DNA of 64,000 nucleotides from Lophius americanus (GCA_037951165.1 JBBDHG010000127.1:2799001-2863000), one strand, 5' to 3'. Counted from the first letter of the stretch, positions 24,593 to 36,766 are shown. A program made the numbers and translations. The notes: generated by a model not told the origin, from the sequence alone.

Positions 24593-27500
24593 TTAAAACT
24601 GGCTTGTCTTTTGTGGGCTGTTGAAATGCTCCTGGGGTTTATCTTCTGCACTCTGGCTGCTTTTTTTGTGTGTCTTGGCGTTGCGGCTGGATAAGGGACA
24701 CTTGAGTTGGCGATGTCGCTCCGCACTGTGCCACATGCCATAACCAAAGTAGATCAGGAAGCCTGAGGGATGTGGAAGACATATGAAACATGAGAGAAAG
24801 AAAATAATGTCTTTGGGGATAAAGTTCAACGACATTTTTGCAATCTGTATACCGTTCTTATGTTTGTCTACTAAATATGAAGCAAGGAGATGGATTGTCT
24901 CATTTTAGCTCAGAATACAAACTGGATAAACGGGAAACAAGTGAGTCTGGCCTCGTGAAATTCATCTGTTGTAGCCATTTCCATGGTTTCTACTGGATGG
25001 TAGCCATGGTAACCCATGTACTGTATGTACCTATGTATATAACCTATGTTCTGTATGTACCTATATATATAACCTATGTACTGTATGTACCTATGTATAT
25101 AACCTATGTACTGTATGTACCTATGTACATAACCTATGTTCTGTATGTACCTATGTACATAACCTATGTACTGACGGACTAAGACAGGTGTGACGTGATG
25201 AGAGTTATTGTTTTTTGGTGTGGCATGAGACAGAAGAGCTATGCATTTTATTTATTTGGGGTTTTTAACTTATTTTAGAGGGTTTTTAAGATATGGATAG
25301 ACATATCTAAACTATAAGTTTTTTCCTTTTGGACATTATTGTTTTGATAGTGAAATTGACCAAAAATAGAACAACCACGCCATACGGCGGAGACATGCGT
25401 ACAATTCTGGACCAAACCAAAAGCTGTGTCATCACAAAAGCTACAAGCTAGAATTATGGCTTTCTTTTCAAACGAAATGACACGATAAAAACACAGCAGA
25501 CAACTAAGCGTACCTGTTGGCGCTGACACGTGCGGTATATCCCTAGTGAACCCCAAATACCTTGTTTAGTACAAATTTTCACCCTGAATGAACTCCTCAA
25601 ATTAAATCAGAATTTTAATGCCTGAAACAGAGTTTTTTTTACAAAAAAAGGGAAAAGAAAATCTCTTTCTTGTAAGAATACAGAATTTATTTAGAGTAAA
25701 AGAAGATATAAAGACAGCTATAATATTTGAGTAAAATATGATATAAACACGAAGACTCCTAAATTTGGACTGACGGTTAAGGAATGAATTTCAAAAAAAC
25801 GCATGGAGATAAAGCTTCCTCTAATAATAATAATGCATTTAATTTATAACGCACTTTACATTTGGATCAAATCTCAAAGTGCTGAATGCTCTATAAGGGT
25901 ATAACATTTGAAAATGATCCATGAAACAGTTTTTGGGTTATTGTGTTAACATGAAGGATCTGCGGACGCAGCAGTGACTATTCCAAAATATTCCTTTTAA
26001 TAAATACTCATAGCACCAACCTCTTATAGCTGTTGGTAGAGTGTTCCATAGTTTTGGAAAAACTTCAGAACTGTTATTAATTTTCTTGTGTGTGTAAATT
26101 TGGTCATTTATTACCCAGCATTAATATATAGCTCGTGGAGGATAACGAACTGACAGAATCGGCAAAATATAGGCTGCTCCAAAACTACGTAAATCGTTAG
26201 TAAATCTAAAAAATACACTTGCCGTCAATGGAACATTTCTGAAACTTTGGCAATAATCTTTCTTTGCCTTGCATTAGTGAAAAGTCTAGAGGTTCAGCTC
26301 TGACATTGAAGTTTTTCAAAAAAAAGGAAATTTGTTGTTTGTGAAGTTTTTATTTTTTGGGTCTGTTTCTCTCCATCTATTATGCATTTGTTAATAAAAG
26401 AGACGAAAATTGCCTCATTATCTCTGAGCCAGAAGTAGATAAATATAAAGATACTCACCAAGAGCCATCCACACAGAGAAACGGATCCACGTGTCTCCAC
26501 TCAGTTGAACCATGAGGTAAATATTGACAAATATGCTCAAAATGGGCAGATATGGCAGAAGAGGAACCTGCAATGGGACCAAGCATAGAATAAAAAAGAA
26601 ATGTAGTTGTCTTGGATAATACTAAAAGGTAGAATTTGATTAGGAAACGGTGAACGTTGAGCTGCCGTGTACCATGAAGGAGACTATCTTGCTGGACTGT
26701 GGCTGCCTGCAGACCATGTAAGTGCAGATGCTGAAGACGAGGAGGCAAACAGACAGCAATGCCAGGATCCACACTTCCATCCCAAGTATGGAGCCAACGT
26801 GGTATGTGGTGAGGTAGCTCATCACACACACTGCCAGAACTGTGATTGGAAAACACACACTTAATTTTCACATCTAAAATTAAATAATAAAAACTGTAAT
26901 CTAAAGGTTGTCTGCTTACCGAGTACACAGATGGACATGTTTACTACGCTAGAGGAATGCTCGGAGGGGAAGACAGGAGGGTGCAGGATGGTCTGCAGGG
27001 TGGAGCTGCCGCCCTTCAGCATGTTAAGGTGGGACTCCGACTCCGTGAGGTCAGACTCGCCCACATCAGAAGGCAGGTAGTCCCGCTCACCTGTGCCCGC
27101 ACGACGCCCTAAAGCTCCGTTTGGCTGGTACCTGGACCACAAAGATATCAAGTCTTTTATGGTCAGTGATAGGGATAAACTATAATGCAGAAAGTGAACA
27201 TTCTAGCTGTTGTTTATGTGCTAGAAGCCAGAAAAATGGTCAAGCATAAGGATCTGAGCCACCGACAGGACCCAAATTGTGATGGCTAGATAACCGGGCC
27301 AAATCATGTCATGAACTGCAAGTTTTTTGTGCGTTCCTGGTGTGCAGTGGTTAATGCCAACCAAGATGGTCTAAGGAAGGGCGACTGGTGAACTGTTGAT
27401 AGTCTTGAGTGCCCAATGCTCATTGATATGTGTGCAAAATTAATCCAGCCCATGTTTGATCCCACAGAAGAGACACTGTGGCACAATTGTCTAAAAAATA

Positions 27501-30500
27501 AATGCAGATTCTGACAGAAAGGGGTCTGAGCACCCAGTACATTGAAGTTTGCTGCGTATGGAGCTGTTATGTCACTGAGAATAAGTTCTTAAGGCTCAAT
27601 TCTGATTTTTTTTTAGATCTGATTTTTTTTGGGCAGCTGTTCACATTACACTGTAAAGTGTCTAATATCCGACTCCAGTATGAACAGTTCACTGCCCTAA
27701 ACTGACCCGCATGTGCAAATAAACAATAACAAAAGTCCTCACAAGCGACACTTTCTCAATAGGGAAGCAAGACGGAACCCGCTAAAGTAAGTTTGAACGA
27801 CTTTGTTTGTTGTAAAAGTGTTGATAGTGAAGTTTATAGAGTTTATAGGGATATTTGTGTGAAAAGCTAGGTTTTCAGTAGGCCCCTTTATTCCACGGGA
27901 ACATTTGATGCAAATGAGGCATAGGTTACACCTACAGGATAATCAGCTGTGGGTTTTTGTAAGGGCTATAAAAGCGAAGCTATTTCATAATGTTGAACAG
28001 ATAAACAAATTAAATATGTTCTTTTATTTTTAAATGTACCCACCTGAGAATCAGCACACACACAGCAACCAGTGAGTACGCCAGCAGGGTTCCAATGGAC
28101 ATCATGTCAACCAATGCTTTCAGATCGAACAGGAAAGCCATGATGGCTAAAGAAAGCAAAACATTACAATTAAATCCTCACCTTAACTAAAATGTTTCTA
28201 AAATACGAGCATCAGCTGCTACTTACTTTCTTAAATAATCAGGAAAGATACATATACACACACAAAGAGCACCAATTACCAGTCTCGCTACAACGAGTGG
28301 AAAAGCGGTTTCCTTCAGACGCAGCAACAAACAATTGCACATGAACAGCTGTAAATCAAATCTCATGCACACATGGTTTCACAATTTTAAAAAAAAAGAA
28401 AAGAGGATGAGGAAAAAGCTTCTCTGTGCTGACAGCTGTAGTAATCTGTATACCACGTTTGTTTGATGTGGGATATACCGTGGTGTTCCCCCTCTTGTAT
28501 CTCAGCACCAAACTGCAGTATGGACCTGATCTCAGCTGCACGGTTCAAACTCTGCTGCTCCCAACAGCATTTCATTAAAACAACAAAAGAAGGAGCTCCC
28601 CTACCAGCTGCTCAGAACAGGACTTACATTCTAGCTCTAGGAAGGCTGGTGTTCTGGGCAGGGTCGGTGCAATATACTGATAATGATGATAACTGGTAAT
28701 AACATGGTCAGAACAGATATATGGTATTATGTCGTAAACAATCCAGTCAGATGTTAGTTCTAGGTGGATTATTTTGTTCATCAGTTCTTCCTGGCTGCCT
28801 TTTAATTATTCATCAGGTATGATTGCTCTTTGTTAAGTTTCCGTACAGCTAAACACTGGTTCCTCTCTGCACCGCTTGATGGCCTTTCTTTGTGGGGAAA
28901 GCATGATTTTCCTGCGTGTTTTCCCTTTTCCCTCTCACAATTTAAAACATGCAAGTTAAAACACAGGTGCAGTGGTGACTCGAAACTGCCAGTAAGTGTG
29001 AATTTCACTGTGAATGGTTGTTTGTCCGGGTGTTAATGCTCTGATTAAGTGCCAACATACCCTGGGTGTACTTGCCTAAGTATTGTCAAAAAAATGGCAA
29101 TAACACAAACACATAACTATCAACTAAACTTTTTTTTCACATTGCAAAGTGACCGCAACTGTCCCTAAATGTTTTCTCTTCGTTTTATCATGATCTGTGC
29201 CAAAACTATATAATTCAAGTATGAATTGTACTTGATTGAACCCTGTGAGGTTTGATATGGTTTGGCATGTTGAGGTTTGGCATGTTAAACATAATTTAAT
29301 GTGGGAAATTAAAGGTTTGGTTCAGGGTTCATGACCCCAGAGAGTTAAAGTATAAACTCAATTTTCTGGGTGCATGAGAAATGGAGCAAAATTTAAATTA
29401 AGAGCAAAAGAAAAAGAAGGGTTTCATTGCCCTCTCAGACTGCGAGCTTCAAACCGGTATTGCCACAGACACAGACTGGAGCAAGCTTTGTTACTGCAAC
29501 AGGATTCAGTCAAACCACTCTAGATCCACATTCCATCATAAAAAAGCTTAGGAGGCAATAAGTTGCTCTTTGAATGTCCTCAGATTAAATTAAAATGGCT
29601 TGTGTTAAAATATTTTTTTCATTATATTTAATGACCATGAAAATACTCATCTTAATATAAACAGAACCCTTAACAATATCTTTTTCTGGATCAGTGTTCT
29701 CCACTGTTGCACCATCTACAAATTCAAATAAATCAAAGTTTTAAATCTCTGTGCTCCAATTTCACAGATTTTTTTAAATCAGGCATTTATAAATGACACC
29801 TTGCGGATCTCTGGGGGTCACGTGGGACTATTGCACTGCTCAAAAAAATAAGAGAAGACTTGATTATCACAGGATAACACTGACTCCTTTAAACTTTCGG
29901 GCTTTGGATCTGCCCAGAATCAGTCTCACCTGCTTTAGTAAATGAACGTGACAACAGGTGGACAGGAGAGGCAACAGCAAGACAAAGATTATTTATCCCG
30001 CCTCATCCCTCCTGACTGATTTTTCTAGAGTTTTACATTTTGCAGGTGTCCTTGTCTGTACTGTCTGTAGCATGAGGCGGTACCTGCAGACAAATCCTTT
30101 GCAGAGGTAGTCCAGTTCTGTCAGGAAGGAACACTCTCTAATCATAACAGCCCAGTACCGTACAGCTTGTTTGGCGTTCGCCATAACTGCAGAGTTGACA
30201 GGTTCTCCATTGGCACCCCGCTCTCTTCACAGATGGGAGAAGGTCCACACTGATCTCATGTGACAGATGTGAAGGAGACTGGAGAAGCCGTTATGAATGC
30301 TACCTGATCACCATCCAGAAGGAGCTGTTTGGCGGTGGGCCAGTGTTGGTCTGAGGAAGTAGATCCTTGGAGGGCCTCAAAGACCTCCACCTTACTCAAT
30401 GGTAGCCTGAATGCTGTTTGGTACCAGGATGAAATCCTCAGGCAATTTGTCAGACCATACACTGATGCAGAGATCACTTGGTTCCTCCTGGTTCAGGACA

Positions 30501-33500
30501 ATGCCCAACCTCATGTGACCAGAATTTGTAGGTAGTTCCTGGATGACGAAGGTATTGAAGCCATTGACGGACCCTCATGGTTCCCAGACCTTAATCCACC
30601 TGAGCACTTCTGGGATATTATGCATCCTTGCATCCAATGCCACCAGGTAGCACCAGGGATTGTCCAGGATCTCACTAATGCTTTGATCCAGGTCTGGGAG
30701 GAGATCCCCCAGGAGACCATCTGCTGTCTCATCAGGATCTTGTTCAGATGTTGCTGGGAGTGAATACGAGCACATGGAGCCTGACAGAACTACTGAACCA
30801 CATTATGAGTTGTCCTAATGAAATCCCCCAAGTTGGATCAGCCTGTAATTTGGGTTTTTTACTTTGATTTTGGAAGTGGTTCAGAATCCAGCCATCAGGA
30901 AGATTTTAAACTTTAATATTTCATGAATTGAGATCGAATCTAGGTTCCCATAATTTTTTCTAACAAGGATTTGGTCAACAGGACTAATTTCCTGGAGTTT
31001 CTGCGATCTATCCTTTTGGCTAACTCTTTCCAAGAATACACGATACTGTAGCTTATTTCCTCATATGTTTAAGTATTCTTCAAAGTATATTACATTGCAG
31101 CAACAACAACAAAAAAGAAGCAAACATATAAAAGCTCCATAGGGAGCGTCAATTGTTATTAGTCACTGGATGGGTTTTTCTTTTTTTAGAACAACGGTTA
31201 AAACATCTACTGAAGTAGAAGAAAGATATGATTCTCTTGTGTCTCCTCACGTTGATTGATATTAACCTAATTTGGACTAAATCAGTGGTTAGGAAGCTTC
31301 AAATTCAAACCTATAACTTGATTCATTCAAGGCTCAGTTCTTTCTTGGAGTGATCCACAGAGGCTTCTGATCTGACCGGTACACCTGAATTCGCCAAGAT
31401 ACACTATTGGAACAAATCTGTCTTTTGAGGCCAATACTGAAGTTGCTGCAATGGAAATGTAAAAAATAAAAATGATAATCATTTTTTAATTAGCAGAAAC
31501 GTGTAGTTTGTCAAAAGCCTCACGGTTCACAAGTGTGCTTGGTATACATACAGCATGCACTGGTTTTTAATGATTCCATGACGTCATTTTGAATTTGTCC
31601 TTTATATAATCCCTCCACACTCAAAAAGTTGAATTGTTTTTTTTTTTAGGTACGTGTGGGAATAAATATTGGAAAAGAGGAATCCTAACATTTCAGCTTT
31701 AATGATGTATGGAATGTTCTCTCTCATGCTTTTGGACACACCATCAACAGGTCGAACATGCAGCCACCACCACCACAACCACCACCACCACATGCACAGA
31801 TAAACCCCCACCACGATTCAACCCTGTTTTAAGCATGTCCTCATCTCGGGAGCTTACCAGCAGTGGTACCTGCTGCCATGGTGGCAGCCACAGGTGACTG
31901 GCGCTTACTCACTTTGGACATAAATTTGAACAGAATGCCATCTCGTGCCATGGCAAAGAGAATGCGTGGTAGAGGGAACATGGCGCCCAACAAGCTAGGG
32001 AAAAGAGTGTTAATGGTTAAGTTGAGGACAATCCGGGAATGACAACTAATACCTGCACTACTGTAAGAAAAAAACAACATGTGTTGAATGGAGAGAAAAC
32101 CCCCTAAAACCGAAGGATTTAAAGCAGGAAATGCAAGAGGGTGGGTCAATTTGAGGAGGAAAGAGCCAAAATGATTACAGTATTTCCATGTTTGATTGTC
32201 TTTCACAGTTGATTGGTGGAGAAAAATCAGCAGGAACTCCCCCCGGCTCTCACCTGCTACTACAGCAGAAGTCATAGTGGCAATAAGTGGGGTCTTCGTC
32301 TTAGGATTGATTCGTGCTAAGGCTTTGAAAAGCACCCCATCCTCTGCCATAGCATAGATTATACGAGGCATGGGAAAAATGGAGCCCAGCAGACTGCATG
32401 AGACAGCAGAGACATGCAAGACCAACACGTTAGTCAAGAACTCCAAACACACACACACACCTTCAACCACATGGTAAAGCGTCAGAGCATGATTCAAGTC
32501 AGGGACTGTCTTTCTTTCCTGATGGCATTCATATCACAGCATTGTTTGTTTTCAAATTTTTAACAAATTGAATGTTTCGAATACAACTGATTACAGCTGC
32601 ATTCAAACATAAACCCGATACTTAGGTTTGGAAGTAGATTTAATTAGTTTTCTACATGGTTTTAAAGGATTTTTCAGAAAGGTACATTTGTAGTTATAAA
32701 AGTCCCAAAATGGGTCTGAAATTGATTTTACGGGTGACTGCAAAGGTTTGGCCTACATAAACATTAACACCAAGCACAAACTTTTTCAAAATATAACTGG
32801 TTCAAGTGCAATCTGGTGCAATGCATATGTCTGCAGAAGAAAATTGAAGAATACAGGTGCTAGTCAATGATAGAGTATCTACTGATAAAACAAACCTTCA
32901 GGAAAGAGAGCCAGAATTTCATCACACCAATTTGCCGACCTTATCTATATCAATTCAATTTATATAAATTTAAATTATAAACAGCGTAATACAAAGACAT
33001 GCAGGTATCCAGACAAGCTAAAACCGCCCTTGCGTACGTGTCAACCGGAAATAAGTCATGTGATAAATTCCAGTCCATTCAAATAGACACATAAATAAAT
33101 AAATTTCACGTCGAAGTAAAAGGAGTACGATTTTTATGCACACAAGACATTTTTTCTCCAGTTGTAAGCAAAGACTTAGAAAAATATTTTCTTAATAGAG
33201 AGTACTTCTTATTTGTTCAAGAAAAACTAGACCTATGCCGTCGACCCCAACAGCAAAAGTAAGATATAGCCCCGAAAAGCCCCCATTCCCCTGTGTTGTG
33301 TAAGCCATTCCTGATGGAACTAATGTTAAAATGAAATGTGAAGTTATCTCTGTTTTTTCGTTTAAACAAAAGAAAAAAGTTCCCGCCAGTGGGAGAAGTA
33401 TGATATGGCCGAGTCAACATTTGGTCACAGATTCAACTCCTTGTCCATTAGGTTAGGTTAGGATGCTGCAGGAACTGTCTTGTGATGTAAATGTAGAACC

Positions 33501-34875
33501 AGAGCAGTCTTCATAAACTCGGTGGATGACAAGTGTTTTGAGTATGAAGGCCATGTAAGAACTGAGATGTTTTCAACTTCCAGGAATTGTGTACAGATCC
33601 TCACATCAACAAAGTTATCAGTCACCTAATGCCTCACCTGCAACCTCATATCTGCCTGCTGATGTTTGAACTGGATCAATTTGTGATCGGAACATTAAAA
33701 CATTTACATCAAAGTGAGCATTTGCCCATTCAAGCCAGTTAAAACAACAAAATGCTGTCAAGTCCGGACCCTGATGAGGTTGTGCAAACCAACTGTTGCA
33801 TAAGCTGTTGTGGTAGCTGCTCTCAGATGATCATGACAGAGAAGAGATCTGTTGTTCAAGTTTTCAGCTGGCATATTCACAGGTGGTCTGATGTTGTGAG
33901 GCCATTTCAATATACTGCCAAAGTCTCAGAAACAACACTGGGCATCACCTATGGTGGTGAAATAAATAGTTCATTCACTGGCACCAACTCCAATGGACAC
34001 TGACATTCCCATCTGCAGCATCGGGGTGTGTGACATAATGTGAGAGCCACAATAAAGGACCAGTGTAATGAGTAATGTAATGATGTTGTTCAGTCAGCCT
34101 CTTGATATTCCAAACCTTATCTTGGCAAGGAATAGGGGCTCTCTAATGCAGATTTTAACAACTTTTGTTGAAAATTAATGAAAAAAAAGAAAAATTAAGG
34201 AGAAATAAGTCCTTTGTGCGCATAAACATCTTTGGTCTTTTACTCCAGTTTTGAAAAATGGGTGCATTTATGTTTCTGTTGACTGTAATTGATTCAAGTT
34301 GTTTTACAAAAGCACTTGCAATGGTTACCTGGTAGAGAGGGCACACAGGGAACCTGCCGACACTACGTATTTAGCAGGACCCCAACCCACGTAGTCAAAA
34401 GCCATAGGCAGAGGGCTCTTCTCATCCAGCAGGTAATAGGGCATCATCAACGTGAGCGCAGCGGACACGCCAAAGTATGCAAGGAAACACACAGTGAGTG
34501 ACACCACGATGCCAATGGGAATGGCTTTCTGAGGGTTCTTCACCTCCTCCCCTGTCACACACAGACAGACAAATATCTTAGTTTTAACTCAACAAAATCA
34601 CAGTAAAAACAAAGCCGATCAAAAGCTTGCCTGTAGTAGCAATGCAGTCAAATCCAACAAAAGCGTAAAAGCAAGTGGCAGCTCCAGCCAAGGTCCCACT
34701 GAAGCCGTAAGGCATAAATCCCCCGACGCCATAATCACTGCTCATGTTGGCCGTCACCGACAAGTTCCTGAAACATGGAAACTTTCATATCATAGCAACA
34801 CTTCGACCAAATAGAGGTACCGCGTCAGCGTAGTACACCCCTGCAAGCTACTCAAGTCATAAACAAACCAGACAA

Positions 34876-34926
<51 letters not shown>

Positions 34927-36766
34927 TTTATTTAATTTATAACGCACTTTACATTTGGATCAAATCTGAAAGTGCTACAAGGTAAAATCAGATAAAAATA
35001 TCAATAGAAAATATAATAATAACTGTATAAAAACATGAACAAAAAGTAGCAATGTTAATTAAAAGTTATAGGTTCTGCTGAAACGGAAAGTTTTAAGTCC
35101 TTTTTTTAATGTGTCAATCGTCTGTGGAGCCCTCAGATGGTCAGGGAGGGCATTCCACAGACGATGGGCAGCAGGTTCAACAGTTCATTAGCCCCATTAG
35201 TCCACTATTATGACAAACATCTAGGATGGCTCATGAATAAAAGTAAAATTAAGATAGTTGGATTACCTTGTAACTATGGTGACATTTATAAGGGATCCCT
35301 CTGTTATTTGCCAGTTGTTCATGTCTCCTTTGACAAAGCCAGATATGATGACAAACAAAAGCACCAGCACATTGATTGACGTGAAGATCTTATTGACCCA
35401 GGCTGATTCTTTAACCCCAAATGACAGGAGCCCTAAGAAGAGAAGGAAAAGACAAAAGGGTTCAGTTCTATGAGGTTTTGTTGTAGTTCAGCAGACTATT
35501 TGTAATGCCCGGTAGTTTGGCTGCCTTTCCTCACATTCTAATTAATTAATTGTTATTAGCAAGTAGTTAGGTTTGAATAAACTGTCTTATATGGACAAGT
35601 GTAAGCAGCAATTATCTGAAGGGTTTTCACAGAAAAGATGTAGATATGTTTTATGATCATACACCAAGCAGCAATAACATTGCTACCATGACAGGTCAAG
35701 TTGTTTTTACAGATCAGCCATAGTGTTACAGAGAAGTCAGGAAGACGTTGATTATCTTCTACAATGGCAGCAGTCAGTGGGCGGGATATTTTTAGTCAGC
35801 ATTTCCTGCCTGATGTTAACATCATTATCACTATTTGGCTATAATGTCTAGACCGTAGTGATTATTGTTTACTTTGTGACAGTATCTCTGATTAGTATCA
35901 ATTATCCCGCTTCGGTTTATTAGCACCTATGGAAACTAAGTGACTGGAGACTAAACTTTTTTTTTTAACTTAGCCTTGAATATAAATGTTTGATTGAGCA
36001 AATACTATTAAACTGGTTCCAGATTGTCATCTCTTACTTTACACCTATCCTACGTGATAGGTGAGTTAGTGATGATCTTTAATTTTCAGTTAGTTTAAAG
36101 CCCGGTTTTTATCATCATAGACCCAATTTGGCGTATGAAAGTCCTTTGTCTGCTTTCTTACCAGAAAGTAGAAGTATCAGGCAGACAGCAAAGAAGTCGG
36201 GGTACTGAGCCAAACCAGGAGAGTTCATTCTAAAGTAGGTTTTACAAAATATCTCCATGTGTCCTCCTATCATTTCATCAAATGTGCCACTCCAAGCCCT
36301 GGCAACTGAGGAGGTACCTATGAGAACACAATAAACAGACATTGTGAAGGATCCATTTCACCTTTGAATGAAAATTAAAGATCATCACTAACTCACCTAT
36401 CACGTAGGAGAGGATGAGGTTCCAACCAGTGATGAAGGCCCAGATTTCTCCAACAGTCACATAGCTATAAAGGTATGCCGAGCCGGTCTTTGGGACGCGG
36501 GCCCCAAACTCTGCGTAACATAGGCCAGCCATGACAGAGGCTAGGGCAGCAATTAGGAAGGAGATGACAATGCTGGGGCCTGAATCGCCTTTGGCCACCT
36601 CTCCAGCCAGGACATAGACGCCGGCACCCAGAGTGCTGCCCACTCCAAGGGCAATGAGGTCAGCAGTCCCCAAGCAGCGGCACAGTTTAGAGTCCTCCAG
36701 GGTACTCAGGTCAACCACTTTTCTGCGCACCAAGGAATGGCCAAATAACAGAACCTGCTCAATCAT
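24593..36766 (-). CDS. slc7a2: slc7a2 (cationic amino-acid transporter 2, CAT-2), complete coding region
   Basis: Minus-strand coding exons: 36397-36766 (ATG), 36162-36317, 35267-35432, 34631-34767, 34329-34551, then either 32254-32393 (2B) or 31858-31994 (2A), 28044-28146, 26920-27131, 26673-26839, 26459-26567 and 24593-24762 (TAA). The CDS encodes 650 aa (2B) or 649 aa (2A); human CAT-2 is about 658. It is a multipass plasma-membrane carrier for arginine, lysine and ornithine. GVGSTLGAGVYVLAGEVA (about 41-58), CYAEFGARVPKTGSAY and GFDCIATTGEE are CAT signatures. Glu107 in VGEIWAF aligns with the essential Glu of mouse CAT-1. N-glycosylation sequons lie near residues 225, 232 and 238. The start follows an acceptor at 36778, so a 5' UTR exon lies upstream. 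Intron 34552-34630 has a GC donor. Confidence 0.96.
25021..25170. repeat. 30-bp minisatellite, five units
   Basis: Units start at 25021, 25051, 25081, 25111 and 25141 with CTGTATGTACCTATGTATAT plus AACCTATGTA/T and few substitutions. It lies in the last slc7a2 intron. The 30-bp period keeps all frames open, so an open frame over it is not evidence of a protein. Confidence 0.9.
25821..26060 (+). repeat. (TAA)n-headed dispersed repeat (family B), longer copy
   Basis: TAA units, TGCATTTAATTTATAACGCA, CTTTACATTTGGATCAAATC and, further on, TTGGTAGAGTGTTCCATAG. The order matches the copy at 34877-35170. Located in the last slc7a2 intron. Confidence 0.6.
27200..27570 (+). mobile_element. Tc1/mariner transposase 5' fragment (degenerate)
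   Basis: Nucleotide phrases GTGATGGCTAGA, GTGTGCAGTGGTTAATGCCA, GATGGTCTAAGGAAGG and TCTGACAGAAAGG follow the order of the DNA-binding part of a common fish Tc1-like transposase (recognised from memory). Stops and frameshifts are present, and the catalytic part is missing. Inserted in the slc7a2 intron between exons 28044-28146 and 26920-27131, opposite to the gene. Confidence 0.6.
29836..30960 (+). pseudogene. Tc1-like transposon with degenerate transposase
   Basis: Begins CACTGCTCAAAAAAATAAGAG, the terminal repeat of a common fish Tc1-like element. About 30200-30770 encodes broken transposase: VQDNAQPHVTRICR, a stop, then FLDDEGIEAID...PDLNPPEHFWD and QVWEEIPQET. The spacing between the Asp in QDNA and the Glu in PPEH is 34 residues (counting the stop), the DD34E signature of Tc1. 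The N-terminal part is shortened and the right terminal repeat is not recognisable, so the copy is dead. It lies in slc7a2 intron sequence between the 2A exon and 28146, antisense to the gene. Confidence 0.8.
31858..31994 (-). CDS. slc7a2: slc7a2 alternative exon, CAT-2A type
   Basis: A 137-nt exon encoding LLGAMFPLPRILFAMARDG and onward to SKRQSPVAAT, one codon shorter than its partner. It matches mammalian CAT-2A, the low-affinity liver form. The Arg in AMARDG replaces the Glu of the 2B exon. A second GT donor 12 nt upstream (exon end 31870) keeps the frame but would remove four residues. Including both exons (277 nt) would break the frame, so they must be exclusive. Confidence 0.93.
32254..32393 (-). 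CDS. slc7a2: slc7a2 alternative exon, CAT-2B type
   Basis: A 140-nt exon encoding LLGSIFPMPRIIYAMAEDG and onward to NPKTKTPLIAT. It resembles CAT-1 and mammalian CAT-2B, the high-affinity form. The acidic residue in AMAEDG is at about position 368. It joins after the AG of CALST(S) in exon 34329-34551 and before 28044-28146. Mammalian CAT-2A and CAT-2B differ by exactly this segment through mutually exclusive exons (established). Confidence 0.93.
33430..34285. mobile_element. Degenerate Tc1/mariner-type transposon remnant
   Basis: Phrases near the right end (CTTGATATTCCAAACC, TTATCTTGGCAAGGA, CTTTTGTTGAAAAT, TTTTGAAAAATGGG...) and in the body (GGTGGTCTGATGTTGTGAGG, ACTGCCAAAGTCTCAGAAAC) follow a widespread fish Tc1-type element read from its 3' half. 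No intact frame. Inserted in the slc7a2 intron between 34329 and 32393. The assignment is from memory of phrases. Confidence 0.5.
34877..35170 (+). repeat. (TAA)n-headed dispersed repeat (family B), longest copy
   Basis: About 16 TAA units, TTTATTTAATTTATAACGCA, CTTTACATTTGGATCAAATC, and a tail with GTCAGGGAGGGCATTCCACA. Such elements are frequent in fish genomes. It lies between slc7a2 exons 3 and 4. Confidence 0.7.
36048..36409. repeat. Perfect 41-bp inverted repeat spanning the slc7a2 exon-1 splice donor
   Basis: Arm 36048-36088 is the exact reverse complement of 36369-36409, and the match extends about 4 bp further with one mismatch. The right arm holds the last 13 nt of exon 1 plus 28 nt of intron 1, including the GTGAGT donor (36391-36396). 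The left arm lies in intron 2. The 280-bp loop contains most of the 79-bp intron 1 and all of exon 2 (36162-36317). Confidence 0.93.

Noticed and set aside
25021..25170. CRISPR-like array
   Set aside because: Units are contiguous without unique spacers, and the context is a vertebrate intron.
24838..25182. 114-codon frame with repeated YVLYVPMYIT
   Set aside because: Produced by a 30-bp minisatellite in an intron antisense to slc7a2.
31858..31870. Alternative donor 12 nt inside the CAT-2A exon as the main site
   Set aside because: The outer GTAAGCT donor is stronger and gives the known one-codon length difference between 2A and 2B; the inner site remains only a possibility.
31841..32497. 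A single 218-codon minus-strand protein
   Set aside because: It is two alternative slc7a2 exons plus the open intron between them; splice sites and family homology define the real pieces.
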